Notes: generated by a model not told the origin, from the sequence alone. A stretch of DNA of 64,000 nucleotides from CAIWTU01 sp963815135 (GCA_963815135.1 CAWFFO010000009.1:124001-188000); one strand, 5' to 3'. Shown: positions 47,576 through 56,704, counted from the first letter of the stretch. Numbers and translations: made by a program.

Positions 47576-48019
47576 CTACCTGAGGCCCAGCGTAGACAAC
47601 AGTATGCCGCTGTACTTGTTCAACGGATGCCTGCGGTCCAGGAATTTGAACAGCGGGGCTTTTCTGGATCCCAGTTTTCCGATCTCCGCCGTGATTTCAC
47701 TGTTCCCGCCATGTTTGAGGCCTTCCCGAAAGGATTTCAGCGCCTTTTGTTTTTGGCCGGCAGCCAGGTAGATTTTACCCATATTGAGGTAATGGACCGG
47801 GTTAGCCGGTTCCCTGTCCAGTGCATCCCGGCATAGGTAGACTGCCTCTTTGAACGACCTTCGTGCTTTGGCCACGCAGAGGGCCCTGGAGGAAAGGTAC
47901 AAGGGGTCATTTTCCATGGCCTGTGCCTGTTCGAAACAATTCAAGGCAAGATACAGCTGATCACTGGACATGGCACCCAACGCTTTTTCAAACATTTCCC
48001 GAGCATATTCTTCCGACAT
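47576..48019 (-). CDS. TPR-repeat protein
   Basis: 147 residues; GAGGTG 7 nt before ATG 48019. Three TPR-like helix pairs (YLALNCFEQAQAMENDPLYL; FKEAVYLCRDALDREPANPV; YLNMGKIYLAAGQKQKALKS). No signal peptide, so a cytoplasmic protein-binding scaffold. Convergent with pilT. Confidence 0.82.
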   Translation of the reverse strand: MSEEYAREMFEKALGAMSSDQLYLALNCFEQAQAMENDPLYLSSRALCVAKARRSFKEAVYLCRDALDREPANPVHYLNMGKIYLAAGQKQKALKSFREGLKHGGNSEITAEIGKLGSRKAPLFKFLDRRHPLNKYSGILLSTLGLR

Positions 48020-48322
48020 GTTTCGTTCACCTCGACGGTAATCATTCGACGGGTTCCGAACGACCCGCCAGCCGGTATATCCTGTAAAATATTTATCGGT
48101 AAATCTGCTGAAAACTTAAGACTTTTTCCGAATTTGGTTCCATGATTTCCTGTTGTGCAATAAATCCTTGAAGCATGTTTCACATTAGAAAAAAAGCCTC
48201 AAGCCGATGGGGAAAAATCCGATAATAAATATAACTCGATATTATTGTTGACAGCTAAGGCACACAGACCCGATTACGTTCGTCCGTAAAAAGATTTGTA
48301 AGCAAGGGACAAGGAGGCGAAA
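48020..48322. other. Intergenic region upstream of zinc-finger gene
   Basis: 303 bp; AT-rich, with TTGACA at 48248-48253 but no good -10. No structured RNA recognised. Confidence 0.4.
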
Positions 48323-48475
48323 ATGCCGACAACACTGAAAATTGAATGTGTATTCTGCGGACGGTATATGGGGACCAAAGACGGGCAGGGAAGATCCGGT
48401 ATAACATCGAGTATATGTCCCGACTGTCTTCGCAAGCATTACCCGGTTTATGCAGAGCAGCTTGCTTCTGCCTGA
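48323..48475 (+). CDS. 50-residue zinc-finger-like protein
   Basis: ATG 48323 with a strong AAGGAGG 6 nt upstream; ends TGA 48475. Two knuckles, CVFC and CPDC, 20 residues apart, then a short basic helix LRKHYPVYAEQLA. Likely binds one zinc. Start, ribosome-binding site and composition support a real gene. A hairpin (GCCCGTA/TACGGGC) lies about 40 bp downstream. Function unknown. Confidence 0.65.
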   Translation: MPTTLKIECVFCGRYMGTKDGQGRSGITSSICPDCLRKHYPVYAEQLASA

Positions 48476-48726
48476 TATAACATTGAGAGCCTGGCTGCAG
48501 GCAAGAAAAATGCCCGTAAAGAGGAACAATACGGGCAAGATAACCATGGGAGGATTATTTAAGGATAATATGCCGCAAAAAAAATGCAAGAAGGATATGG
48601 AGTAAATAATTTAAATTGACATATGAAGCCGTATACATATCTGCCGTTGAACGGATTACGACAAAATCATTCTCTCTTCATGTAAATGTTCAACTATCAA
48701 TCGGAATTTGATCAGTTCCAAAATTA

Positions 48727-48758
48727 AAAAGGGTCAGCCTTTTCAAGCTGACCCTTTT
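48727..48758 (-). terminator. Terminator of tRNA-Pro
   Basis: On the reverse strand AAAAGGGTCAGC, 8-nt loop, GCTGACCCTTTT, then TTAATTT. It sits 9 bp downstream of the tRNA 3' end. Confidence 0.8.
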
Positions 48759-48766
48759 CTATTGAA

Positions 48767-48843
48767 TGGTCGGGATGACTGGATTCGAACCAGCGGCCCC
48801 TTGCTCCCGAAGCAAGTGCGCTACCAGGCTGCGCTACATCCCG
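48767..48843 (-). tRNA. tRNA-Pro (anticodon CGG)
   Basis: 77 nt including an encoded CCA. Acceptor arms CGGGATG/CATCCCG, D-arm with AGCCTGGTAGCGC, anticodon stem CTTGC/GCAAG around TTCGGGA, and T-loop GGTTCGAATCC. The anticodon is read from loop positions 3-5. Own promoter upstream, terminator downstream. Confidence 0.96.
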
Positions 48844-48855
48844 ACTGAATTTATT

Positions 48856-48884
48856 TATATAGCCTTTTGACAGATTTTTGTCAA
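48856..48884 (-). promoter_or_regulatory. Promoter of tRNA-Pro
   Basis: On the reverse strand TTGACA (48884-48879), a 17-bp spacer and TATATA (48861-48856), 12 bp before the tRNA. A near-consensus sigma-70 promoter. Confidence 0.88.
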
Positions 48885-48963
48885 CAGGATATATGCCAGA
48901 CCGGCTGGCCATTCGTTACTCGGGCGGTTGCCATCCAATTGTTGAAAAGGCGAAAGGTAATGA

Positions 48964-49281
48964 GGCAGCGCAAAGCGACTACCTTCCCATTTGCGGTCAC
49001 TTAGCTCCCGCATCCCCGGCAGCCCACGTATCCATTATGAGTTACGGGAAAAGGGCTTTCGCATCGAGGGAAAACGGGTTGAGAGACTGATGCGTAATGG
49101 GGGCCTTAAAGGCCGCTGCGCAACAATATACCGCAGGCATAGGGGAAACCAGTACAACAAGATTGCAATTTCCAACAACAGTATAGACGTGGTGCCGATG
49201 AAGCGGGACCATGTATTGGTTGGAGATATAACCTATGTCAAAGGGGGCTGGTCTGTTGTCCCTTGCAGAATGTGGCGATAG
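48964..49281 (+). pseudogene. IS3-family transposase fragment (orfB remnant)
   Basis: The frame from ~48964 to 49281 contains GSPRIHYELREKGFRIEGKR, RVERLMRNGGLKGR and DHVLVGDITYVKGGW, the HTH_21 segment and the start of the DDE integrase core (first Asp in GDITY) of IS3-type OrfB. Both ends are missing: no orfA, no second Asp or Glu, no terminal inverted repeats found. An inactive relic between tRNA-Pro and the small barrel gene. Confidence 0.78.
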
Positions 49282-49348
49282 CATTTTCAGGATGGGCAAA
49301 GAAAAAAGTGACAAAAGATTGTCACACCACCGGAGGGTAGCCTATTCC

Positions 49349-49843
49349 CTACTTCCAAACGTCGTAGCCAACTGTCACCAAGAAGCCCTGATTCCAGAGA
49401 ATGACGAATTGAGTGCTGGCACGCTTGAATTTGTAGCCTACGGCCGGAATGATCCCCAGGCCTATGCCGTTAGCATTGATGGGTATATTATGGTCGTAGG
49501 GCTTGACGTATCCCAGAAGCGCTCCGGCCGTCAGCTTGACAAACAGATGACTGTCCTTGCAGCCGTATATCTTCCAGCGTTTTCCGCCATAAATATAACC
49601 GGAAGGCTGATAATGTGAATTTGTGAAATAGGCTCCCCCTACTTCCCACCGTGAAGCCGATTCCCACTCCAGCGCCACAAACCATGGAAAGGAATTGTCA
49701 CCAGAACTATCGCCATAATGATGCACGTACGGTCCGAAGTGCAATGCGACCAGACCATTTTCAGGGGAAGGGTCGGCACAAGCGGTATTAATGCTCATGT
49801 GCAGGCAAATACTTAGAATCGAGTAAAAAACCAAAAGCTTCAT
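49349..49843 (-). CDS. Small outer-membrane beta-barrel-like protein
   Basis: 164 residues from ATG 49843 (AAGGGG 7 nt upstream); the open frame continues 50 codons further but lacks a start signal. Signal peptide (LLVFYSILSICLHMSINTACA). The mature part alternates strands with many aromatic and Gly residues (ALEWESASRWEVGGAYFTNS; GIGLGIIPAVGYKF; FLVTVGYDVWK). It resembles small barrels of about eight strands, but no PagP or PagL active-site motif is clear. Inside the interval between the tRNA and its decayed copy. Confidence 0.65.
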   Translation of the reverse strand: MKLLVFYSILSICLHMSINTACADPSPENGLVALHFGPYVHHYGDSSGDNSFPWFVALEWESASRWEVGGAYFTNSHYQPSGYIYGGKRWKIYGCKDSHLFVKLTAGALLGYVKPYDHNIPINANGIGLGIIPAVGYKFKRASTQFVILWNQGFLVTVGYDVWK

Positions 49844-50274
49844 AAGATTACCCCTTCGCCAGTCTCGCTTCTCTGCATACTTTGCAGGATACGCAACAAG
49901 GGCGGACCCGATGACCATTTTGCTGTTGAATCCGTAAATAATACCTGCTTTCAACTTAAGCTCAAGGTTAAGCCAGAACAATTTGTCTTTCAACTCTGCC
50001 TAATTACGAATAATCAGTTTTGCGTTTGGGTCCTTCAGGTCATAGGGTGTAAAAAATATTTTTTTGCCCCGGCTCCTTATCTCTGGGCATTTGTTTCATT
50101 AAACAAAATTTTTAACATGTTGGTGCAGCTCCTTGCTCTTGCGGGTATGGGATTTTTACGTACTACGGGTATACAAGCCGCTACTTCATTAATTATTCAA
50201 CCAGGTACAGAAAGACCCTTCTGAAGCGTAACGGAGACGGACCGGAAGAACCGGAGCCATTCTGCTCGTTTTGT

Positions 50275-50425
50275 CTGGACCGGGATGGGGATTCTCCTGC
50301 GCAGAGCCATGCTACACAAGGATTGCCAGGAAGAGGGGGGGACCAGCGCCGGCTGCACTTCATCCCGATCGGAAGTATTTATAGAGCCAGTCGACAGGTT
50401 TTTGTCGACAGATTATATGTCAGGG
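50275..50425 (-). pseudogene. Decayed copy of tRNA-Pro and its promoter
   Basis: CCGGGATGGGGATTC at the left and CGGCTGCACTTCATCCCGATC at the right match the two ends of the tRNA-Pro gene. The flank to 50425 (TATTTATAGAGCC...GACAGGTTTTTGTCGACAG) follows the tRNA promoter flank base for base with scattered changes. The centre has lost the anticodon arm. Lies 1.5 kb from the intact gene in the same orientation. The rest of 49844-50614 holds nothing else recognisable besides the tract at 50526. Confidence 0.6.
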
Positions 50426-50525
50426 GAGCAATCTGTCTTCCGTAGCCTGTCAATGTTGATCCGGCCGATGTTTTCATTGACATGGAAGCGTTCAAAGTGT
50501 ATCAATTTTTGTCGGAAAAAAGATG

Positions 50526-50595
50526 ATAAGTAGCCGCTAGCCGCTGGCAAAAGGCAAAAGGCAAAAGCCCCCAGTCTCCAGCCTCAAGCCCCTGG
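50526..50595. repeat. Heptamer-type short tandem repeat
   Basis: TAGCCGC-TAGCCGC, then GGCAAAA repeated three times, then CCAGTCT/CCAGCCT units. The GGCAAAAGGCAAA unit also appears at 38685 and 3600. Confidence 0.65.
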
Positions 50596-50614
50596 TTTCA
50601 AGAACGGAGTTCCG

Positions 50615-52033
50615 ATGAAAGTGGTTTTCGTCCATCCTCACGGCAGCAACTGGATGGGTTCCATGAAAGACATAACCACGATCTTCAACATCATGCCCCC
50701 TCTCGGGCTGATGAGTATCGCCTCGTATCTCGAGGCGCGTGGGGTCGATGTCGAAATAATCGACTGTTATGCGACTCCTGCGGGGGTTGAAGATCTCGTG
50801 ACGGATATTATCTCCCGGGCGCCTGATGCCGTCGGGTTTTCCTGTACCACTTCATGTTTCCTCGAAGGATATGAAATAGCGGAGAGGCTCAAGGAGAGGG
50901 CTGACCGGATAAGCGTGATATTCGGCGGAGCACATGCATCGGCGGCGGGAGCGTCGCTGCTGGACGGGTTCCCGGCTATTGATTATCTCGTCATGGGCGA
51001 AGGCGAGGAGACATTCTACCAACTGCTTTCTTCCGGTTTCAGGGATGTCGGTTCGATTCCCGGTGTGGGCTATCGCCTCGACGGCATGGGTACGGCCGGA
51101 GCGCCGCGGCAGAATATCAAAGACCTTGATTCTCTGCCTTTCCCGGCGTATCACAGGCTGCCGGGATTCCCGAAGCGCTATTACCTCCCCCTGTTCAGCT
51201 ATCCGAGAGCGCCGAATACGAGTATGATCTCCAGCAGGGGATGTCCTTACCAGTGCAGCTACTGCGACAGGTCTGTTTTCAAAAGCGGGTTCCGCGCCAA
51301 TTCTCCAGAGTATGTCCATGAACACCTGGAATATCTGTATCGGGATTTCGGTATCCGTCACGTCTTTTTTTACGACGACCTGTTCACGTTTGACCGCAGG
51401 CGTATCGAATCCTTATGCATTCTCAAGGAAAAAACAAAGCTTCCGGTTACCTATAACTGCATAGCCCGGCTGGAGCATGTGGACCGGGAGCTGCTCACCC
51501 TGCTCAAGCGTTCCGGATGCTGGCAGGTCAACTTCGGCATCGAATCCGGTGATGCGGAACTGCTGGGCAGGCACCGCAAGGCGTACGACCTCGACGAAGT
51601 CAGACGCAAGCTGATGATGGTACGGAAAGCCGGAATGAGGGTAAAAGGCCTTTTCATGATCGGCCTGCCGGGTGAAACGGAGCTTTCCATTCGACGTACC
51701 ATGGAGTATGCCCTTTCTTTACCCCTGGACGAGATAAATGTAACGAAGTTCACCCCGTTCCCCGGTGCCCCGGTCTACGCAACTATACGGGAGCATGGGG
51801 AATTCACCGAGGACTGGTCCGCCATGAACTGCATGAATTTCGTTTTCGTGCCGCACGGCCTGACCCTGGAGCGGCTGGAGGAGTTATATAACGAATTCAT
51901 CCGCGGGTTCTACCGCCGCACCCGTATCCACTGGGGATACACGAAGATGATATGGCAGTCGCCGAACAGTATCGCCAGGTTCCTGGGCAACCTTCCCGAG
52001 ATCCTCAGATTCGAGATGAAACAGAAATGGTAA
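50615..52033 (+). CDS. B12-binding radical SAM protein
   Basis: 472 residues. N-terminal cobalamin-binding Rossmann domain (~1-140, PPLGLMSIASYLEARGVDVE; VGFSCTTSCF; VIFGGAHAS). Radical SAM core with SSRGCPYQCSYCDRSVF (CxxxCxxC for the 4Fe-4S cluster) and GIESGDAELL. This architecture is shared by methylases and ring-forming enzymes such as BchE and hopanoid or lipid modifiers; the substrate is not evident. A PagL-like gene follows 26 bp later, so a lipid or envelope substrate is a reasonable guess. Confidence 0.88.
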   Translation: MKVVFVHPHGSNWMGSMKDITTIFNIMPPLGLMSIASYLEARGVDVEIIDCYATPAGVEDLVTDIISRAPDAVGFSCTTSCFLEGYEIAERLKERADRISVIFGGAHASAAGASLLDGFPAIDYLVMGEGEETFYQLLSSGFRDVGSIPGVGYRLDGMGTAGAPRQNIKDLDSLPFPAYHRLPGFPKRYYLPLFSYPRAPNTSMISSRGCPYQCSYCDRSVFKSGFRANSPEYVHEHLEYLYRDFGIRHVFFYDDLFTFDRRRIESLCILKEKTKLPVTYNCIARLEHVDRELLTLLKRSGCWQVNFGIESGDAELLGRHRKAYDLDEVRRKLMMVRKAGMRVKGLFMIGLPGETELSIRRTMEYALSLPLDEINVTKFTPFPGAPVYATIREHGEFTEDWSAMNCMNFVFVPHGLTLERLEELYNEFIRGFYRRTRIHWGYTKMIWQSPNSIARFLGNLPEILRFEMKQKW

Positions 52034-52059
52034 TGACCGGAAAGAGTCAGGTGGAGTCA

Positions 52060-52650
52060 ATGAAAAGACCAGTTTTAATTGCAATCTGCATGCTGATGAC
52101 CGTCTTCATATCGCAGGGCGTTTTTGCCGCCGATAACGGCTTTATCAAAACGGCCGGAACGGAGTATGCGCTCCTGTCCGGATACGGCATTACCCACAGG
52201 GGGTTCGGCGCAACACGCACCCAGGTGCAGACCTTCGATACGATTTTCAGGTTCGGCTATTTCCTCTCCGGCGAATTGGGCAGCGGCTGGTACAGGGGGC
52301 GGCATGAACTGCTGGTGGAGTTGCCGCTTCATCTGGTGGTAGATCCTAAAGTCTCTCCCATGACAGGCGGATATCTGCTGGGCAGCTGGAAATTTACGGG
52401 AGGCAGACAATTCGTACCCTACCTTTTTGCCGGCGGTGGTGTTCTCTATGTAGACCTCGGATTGCCAACCATGGGCAGCAGGCTCGATTTCTCCTATCAG
52501 GGAGGAGCGGGTGTGCAGTATTTTTTGCGTAAAGATATGACCTTCAACTTCGAATACCGTTATCACCACATATCCAATGCAGGAACCGCCGAGCCTAACG
52601 AGCCCCTCAATTCAAGCAAGGTGCTGATCGGAGTCAGTTTGTTCAGATAG
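52060..52650 (+). CDS. PagL-like lipid A 3-O-deacylase
   Basis: 196 residues from ATG 52060 (AGGTGGAG upstream); an earlier overlapping start is less likely. Signal peptide (AICMLMTVFISQGVFA), then an eight-strand-type outer-membrane barrel. The C-terminal YRYHHISNAGTAEPNEPLNS matches the PagL active-site signature with the His-Ser pair, and the protein ends in VSLFR. Such enzymes remove the 3-O acyl chain of lipid A. Probably co-transcribed with the radical SAM gene. Confidence 0.82.
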   Translation: MKRPVLIAICMLMTVFISQGVFAADNGFIKTAGTEYALLSGYGITHRGFGATRTQVQTFDTIFRFGYFLSGELGSGWYRGRHELLVELPLHLVVDPKVSPMTGGYLLGSWKFTGGRQFVPYLFAGGGVLYVDLGLPTMGSRLDFSYQGGAGVQYFLRKDMTFNFEYRYHHISNAGTAEPNEPLNSSKVLIGVSLFR

Positions 52651-53032
52651 TCGCCAGTTCCTCGTGATTTTGTAAAAAACCCCATAATTTTTCCATTTCA
52701 GATTGCATTCCAGACCGGCATTACGGAAGATTCGGTTTTCCTGCTTCAGATTGTTGCAGGTGAGGGTAGATACTGAAAAAATCATTGTCATGTCTTATGT
52801 TGAAGTGTTACAAAAGTAAGATAGCCTGGACAACGGGTTTGTGAAATTTCGAGTCGTCTGCGGGGACAAAACGATTTAGATCCTCACCTGCCTGATTGAT
52901 CGGTAATGAATTGTATGTTACTGATTTTACATGTATGTTTTGTGCTTTTTGCGATACAGGTTGTTTATCCGCAATCAGTTTGCCATGGCTAAATAGTGTT
53001 TATTTCCGGTTTGTACAAGTCTGCAGGAGAAT
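52651..53032. other. Intergenic region upstream of menaquinone genes
   Basis: 382 bp without open frames of note, AT-rich toward the end. No consensus promoter recognised; GGAG lies 4 nt before the prenyltransferase start. Confidence 0.4.
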
Positions 53033-53896
53033 ATGCTTAACAAAATAAAAATATTTCTGGAAATGATAAAATTTCCCCATACCGTGTTCGCCCTCCCTTT
53101 TGCCTTTACCGGTGCGGTCCTGGCGGCACGCGGTCTTCCCACGGCATACCAGGCATTGTGGATCGCCATGGCGATGGTAGGAGCACGCACTGCGGCGATG
53201 GGGCTTAACCGGCTGATTGACGCGGAGATCGATGCAAGGAACCCGCGCACAAGCGGACGGGCAATCCCGGCGGGCCTCCTGGGCAAGAGTACGGTCGCGG
53301 TTTTCATCATTCTTTCGCTTGCGCTGTTTCTGTATTCCGCGTACAGGCTGAATGATCTCTGCCTGTATCTTTCACCTGTTGCCGTTGCTCTTCTGGTCCT
53401 TTATTCATATTGCAAACGCTTTACATCCCTGAGCCACCTTGTGTTGGGGCTTTGCCTGGCCGCCGCTCCTGTCGGGGCCTGGATAGCGATAAGGGGTTCG
53501 ATCGATGCGCCGGCGGCACTCCTGGGACTCGGGGTGTTGTTCTGGGTGGCGGGTTTTGATGTGCTTTATGCGCTGCAGGACCTGGATTTCGACCGTTCCG
53601 CAGGACTCCATTCGATTCCCGCCAGACTCGGGGTTTCCGGTTCTCTGCGGGTGGCCCGCCTGTTCCATCTTGTCATGCCGGTCATCCTCCTTGTCCTTTT
53701 TTTCGTCATGCATCTGGGCTACCCGTTCCTGGCCGGAATCCTGGTGTGTTCGATTCTCCTTATCCATGAGCACCGGTTGTTGAGAGGCGGCGATCTGAAG
53801 AAGCTGGACGCAGCTTTTTTTAATATCAACGGTTATATCAGCGTCGCTATATTTGCTTTTACCCTGATAGATGTCCTGCGGCAGGGAAGGGGATGA
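53033..53896 (+). CDS. UbiA-family prenyltransferase (menaquinone, MqnP type)
   Basis: 287 residues, eight to nine membrane helices. Both Asp-rich sites of the UbiA family are visible: NRLIDAEIDARNPRT and QDLDFDRSAGLHSIP, which bind the prenyl diphosphate through magnesium. In futalosine-pathway organisms the UbiA homologue clustered with mqn genes prenylates the 1,4-dihydroxy-6-naphthoate product (MqnP). The stop overlaps the next start (ATGA). Confidence 0.88.
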   Translation: MLNKIKIFLEMIKFPHTVFALPFAFTGAVLAARGLPTAYQALWIAMAMVGARTAAMGLNRLIDAEIDARNPRTSGRAIPAGLLGKSTVAVFIILSLALFLYSAYRLNDLCLYLSPVAVALLVLYSYCKRFTSLSHLVLGLCLAAAPVGAWIAIRGSIDAPAALLGLGVLFWVAGFDVLYALQDLDFDRSAGLHSIPARLGVSGSLRVARLFHLVMPVILLVLFFVMHLGYPFLAGILVCSILLIHEHRLLRGGDLKKLDAAFFNINGYISVAIFAFTLIDVLRQGRG

Positions 53897-54507
53897 GAAG
53901 CATGCATATTGTCCTCGCCATAACCGGTGCTTCCGGCTCGATTTACGGTTTGAGGCTTGGTAAGGAATTGTTGCTGGCCGGCCATCGGCTCAGCATGATG
54001 GTCACCGGGACCGGTCTCGATGTCATAAAATATGAAACCGGAATGGACTGGAGTGGCGGCGAACAGGAAACTGCACGGGCCATGGAGGATTATTTCGGAG
54101 ATAAACAAAGGCTACCTGAATTCTTCGCCGAAAATGATTTTTTCGCCCCTGTGGCGAGTGGCTCGTCGGCACCCGACGCCATGGTGATCTGCCCCTGCTC
54201 AATGGGTACATTGTCGCGGATTGCCTGGGGCAATTCCGGCAACCTGCCGGAAAGGTGCGCCGATGTGGTCCTGAAGGAGCGTCGCCCCTTGGTGCTAGTG
54301 CCCCGGGAAACACCGCTCAATGATATACACCTGGAAAATATGCTGAAGCTCTCCCGCATGGGAGTGAGAATTGTTCCCGCCATGCCTGCGTTCTATCATA
54401 AACCGGAATCGGTGGACGACATGGTGACTTTCGTCGTTGGCAAGGTGCTCGATGCCCTGGGGATTGAGCACAAGCTTTACCGGCGTTGGGGGGGGGCAGG
54501 AGAGTGA
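53893..54507 (+). CDS. ubiX: UbiX-family flavin prenyltransferase
   Basis: 204 residues; start ATG 53893 overlaps the upstream stop. Makes prenylated FMN for UbiD-type decarboxylases. Seen: ITGASGSIYGLRLGKELLL (FMN/phosphate loop), CPCSMGTLSRIAWG, the ERCADVVLKERRPLVLVPRE segment, and PAFYHKPESVDD. In the futalosine pathway this cofactor would serve the UbiD-like MqnL; no such gene is in the window. Confidence 0.92.
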   Translation: MRSMHIVLAITGASGSIYGLRLGKELLLAGHRLSMMVTGTGLDVIKYETGMDWSGGEQETARAMEDYFGDKQRLPEFFAENDFFAPVASGSSAPDAMVICPCSMGTLSRIAWGNSGNLPERCADVVLKERRPLVLVPRETPLNDIHLENMLKLSRMGVRIVPAMPAFYHKPESVDDMVTFVVGKVLDALGIEHKLYRRWGGAGE

Positions 54508-54538
54508 GAAGTGAGAAGCCGGAGGCTTGCCGGGTGTA

Positions 54539-55621
54539 ATGATGTCAATAGCGACAATATCCAAAAAAGTTGATGATGGACTGCGGATTTCCGACGAGGA
54601 GGCGCTCTGTCTCTTCGAGTCGGACGATCTCCTGGAGCTCGGAGAGATGGCTGCCCGCGTGAATGAAAGGAAAAACGGGCGAAGGGTCTTTTTTAACGTC
54701 AACCGTCATATAAACTATACCAATATCTGCGTCAAGCGTTGCGCTTTCTGCGCATTTTCCAGGACCGGAGAAGAGGAAAGCGCTTATACCCTCACTCTTC
54801 CCGAAATCAGAAGCCGCGCCGAAGATGCGGCGCGACAGGGAGCCACCGAATTGCACATCGTCGGCGGGCTGCACCCGGACCTGCCTTTCGATTTTTACCT
54901 GGAAATGCTCAGGATGGTGAAAGAAGTGGCGCCATCCCTCCATGTAAAGGCGTTTACCGCCGTAGAGATTGAGCATTTTTCCGCTGTTTCGGGGATGACG
55001 ATCGCTGGAGTGCTTTCAGCGCTGCGGGAAGCGGGTCTGGGTTCGATGCCTGGTGGCGGTGCGGAAATTTTCGCACCTCATGTGAGAGACCGGTTATGCC
55101 CGGAAAAAATCAGCGGCGAGAAGTGGCTGTCGATCATGGAGGAGGCTCACCGGCTGGAGGTGAAAACCAATGCCACCATGCTCTACGGCCACCTTGAATC
55201 CCGCAGCGACCGTATCGACCATCTGTCGCGATTACGGAAACTGCAGGACAGGACACACGGGTTTCTCGCCTTCGTCCCCCTTGCCTTTCAGCCCGGGAAC
55301 ACCCGCCTGGAGACCGGCAGGCGGATAGGCACAACCGGAGTTGATGACCTCAAGACGCTGGCGATTTCCCGCATCTATCTGGATAATTTCAACAATATAA
55401 AGGCTTATTGGGTAATGCTCGGGGAAAAGATAGCCCAGATTGCCCTTTCTTTCGGAATCAACGATCTTGACGGAACGGTGATAGAAGAAAAGATCGGTCA
55501 CGACGCAGGCGCGGTTTCGCCCCAGTCCCTGAGCAGGGACGAGATAATCCGACTGATCAGCAAGGCGGGCAAACAGCCGGTGGAAAGAGACACCTTGTAC
55601 AATGGGCTGCGTGAATATTGA
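54539..55621 (+). CDS. mqnE: Aminofutalosine synthase
   Basis: 360 residues from ATG 54539; TTG 54527 sits directly after GGAGG, and ATG 54542 is a third option. Radical SAM enzyme that joins the SAM adenosyl radical to 3-[(1-carboxyvinyl)oxy]benzoate. Seen: INYTNICVKRCAFCAFSRTG with CxxxCxxC, PGGGAEIFAPHVRD, and the C-terminal KQPVERDTLYN typical of MqnE/CofH-like proteins. Followed 18 bp later by mqnC. Confidence 0.93.
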   Translation: MMSIATISKKVDDGLRISDEEALCLFESDDLLELGEMAARVNERKNGRRVFFNVNRHINYTNICVKRCAFCAFSRTGEEESAYTLTLPEIRSRAEDAARQGATELHIVGGLHPDLPFDFYLEMLRMVKEVAPSLHVKAFTAVEIEHFSAVSGMTIAGVLSALREAGLGSMPGGGAEIFAPHVRDRLCPEKISGEKWLSIMEEAHRLEVKTNATMLYGHLESRSDRIDHLSRLRKLQDRTHGFLAFVPLAFQPGNTRLETGRRIGTTGVDDLKTLAISRIYLDNFNNIKAYWVMLGEKIAQIALSFGINDLDGTVIEEKIGHDAGAVSPQSLSRDEIIRLISKAGKQPVERDTLYNGLREY

Positions 55622-55639
55622 GGATAAGACAAGGCACAG

Positions 55640-56704
55640 ATGATTGAAGCCATCAGAAATAAAATCTACGAAGGTGAACGGTTAAACCGCCAGGAAGCTC
55701 TCATGCTCCTCGGTGAAGCTGATCTCCTGACAGTCGGTAAGCTGGCGGATGGAATAAGGCGCCGTTTGCACCCTGATAATAATGTTACTTTTGTTGTTGA
55801 CCGGAATGTCAATTACACTAACATCTGCGAGGCAAAGTGCGCATTCTGCGCCTTTTACCGCGACAGATCGGATGCGGATGGATACGTTCTCTCCGATGCG
55901 GAGATATTCGCGAAGATAGATGAACTGGTAAAACAGGGTGGCACCCAGCTACTCATGCAGGGTGGCCTTCATCCCGAACTGGATATCGCGTTTTTCGAGA
56001 ACCTTTTCCGCGAGATAAAAAAACGTTTCCCCACGGTACAAAACCATTCCCTGTCGCCACCCGAGATCATCCATATTGCAGAGTTGTCCGGTTTAAGCGT
56101 TGCGGACACAGTTTCAAGACTGAAGCAAGCCGGCCTCGATTCGATACCGGGGGGCGGCGCTGAAATACTTGTGGACGCCGTGCGTCGCGAGATATCGCCG
56201 AAGAAGATCGGATGGCGCGAATGGACCGGTGTCATGCGGGAGGCGGCCCGGCTTTCGCTGCCGACAACGGCGACAATGATGTTCGGTTGCCGGGAGAAGA
56301 GCGAAGATATTGTCGAGCACCTTTTCCGGATTAGGCAGCTTCAGGATGAAGGGGGTTCTTTCACTGCCTTTATTCCCTGGACGTATCAGCCCGGAAACAC
56401 CGAACTGGGCGGCCGGACGGCCACCGGCGACGAATACCTGAGAGTTGTGGCGCTGTCGCGGATCGTTCTGGACAATGTGGCGAACATCCAGGCAAGCTGG
56501 GTGACCCAGGGAGCTAAAGTCGCCCAGGTGGCGCTGTTTTTCGGGGCGAATGACCTGGGAGGGACCATGCTGGAGGAGAATGTGGTGGCGGCTGCCGGCT
56601 GCTCTTTCCGTATGGGGATGGAAGAGATGATATATATCATCAGGGATGCCGGATTTTGTCCTGTACAGAGAAATACTCTTTACGAGACGTTGAAAACTTT
56701 CTGA
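55640..56704 (+). CDS. mqnC: Cyclic dehypoxanthine futalosine synthase
   Basis: 354 residues. Radical SAM cyclase acting after the aminofutalosine stage. Seen: NYTNICEAKCAFCAFYRD (CxxxCxxC), MQGGLHPELDIAF, PGGGAEILVDAVRRE, and ASWVTQGAKVAQVALFFGAN. Shares its fold with mqnE, and the pair is diagnostic for menaquinone synthesis by the futalosine route. mqnA, mqnB and mqnD must be elsewhere. Confidence 0.94.
   Translation: MIEAIRNKIYEGERLNRQEALMLLGEADLLTVGKLADGIRRRLHPDNNVTFVVDRNVNYTNICEAKCAFCAFYRDRSDADGYVLSDAEIFAKIDELVKQGGTQLLMQGGLHPELDIAFFENLFREIKKRFPTVQNHSLSPPEIIHIAELSGLSVADTVSRLKQAGLDSIPGGGAEILVDAVRREISPKKIGWREWTGVMREAARLSLPTTATMMFGCREKSEDIVEHLFRIRQLQDEGGSFTAFIPWTYQPGNTELGGRTATGDEYLRVVALSRIVLDNVANIQASWVTQGAKVAQVALFFGANDLGGTMLEENVVAAAGCSFRMGMEEMIYIIRDAGFCPVQRNTLYETLKTF

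Noticed and set aside
48964..49281. Functional IS3 element
   Set aside because: No orfA, no complete DDE triad and no terminal inverted repeats.
50285..50533. 82-codon forward frame near 50.4 kb
   Set aside because: It lies across the decayed tRNA copy, so coding use is unlikely.
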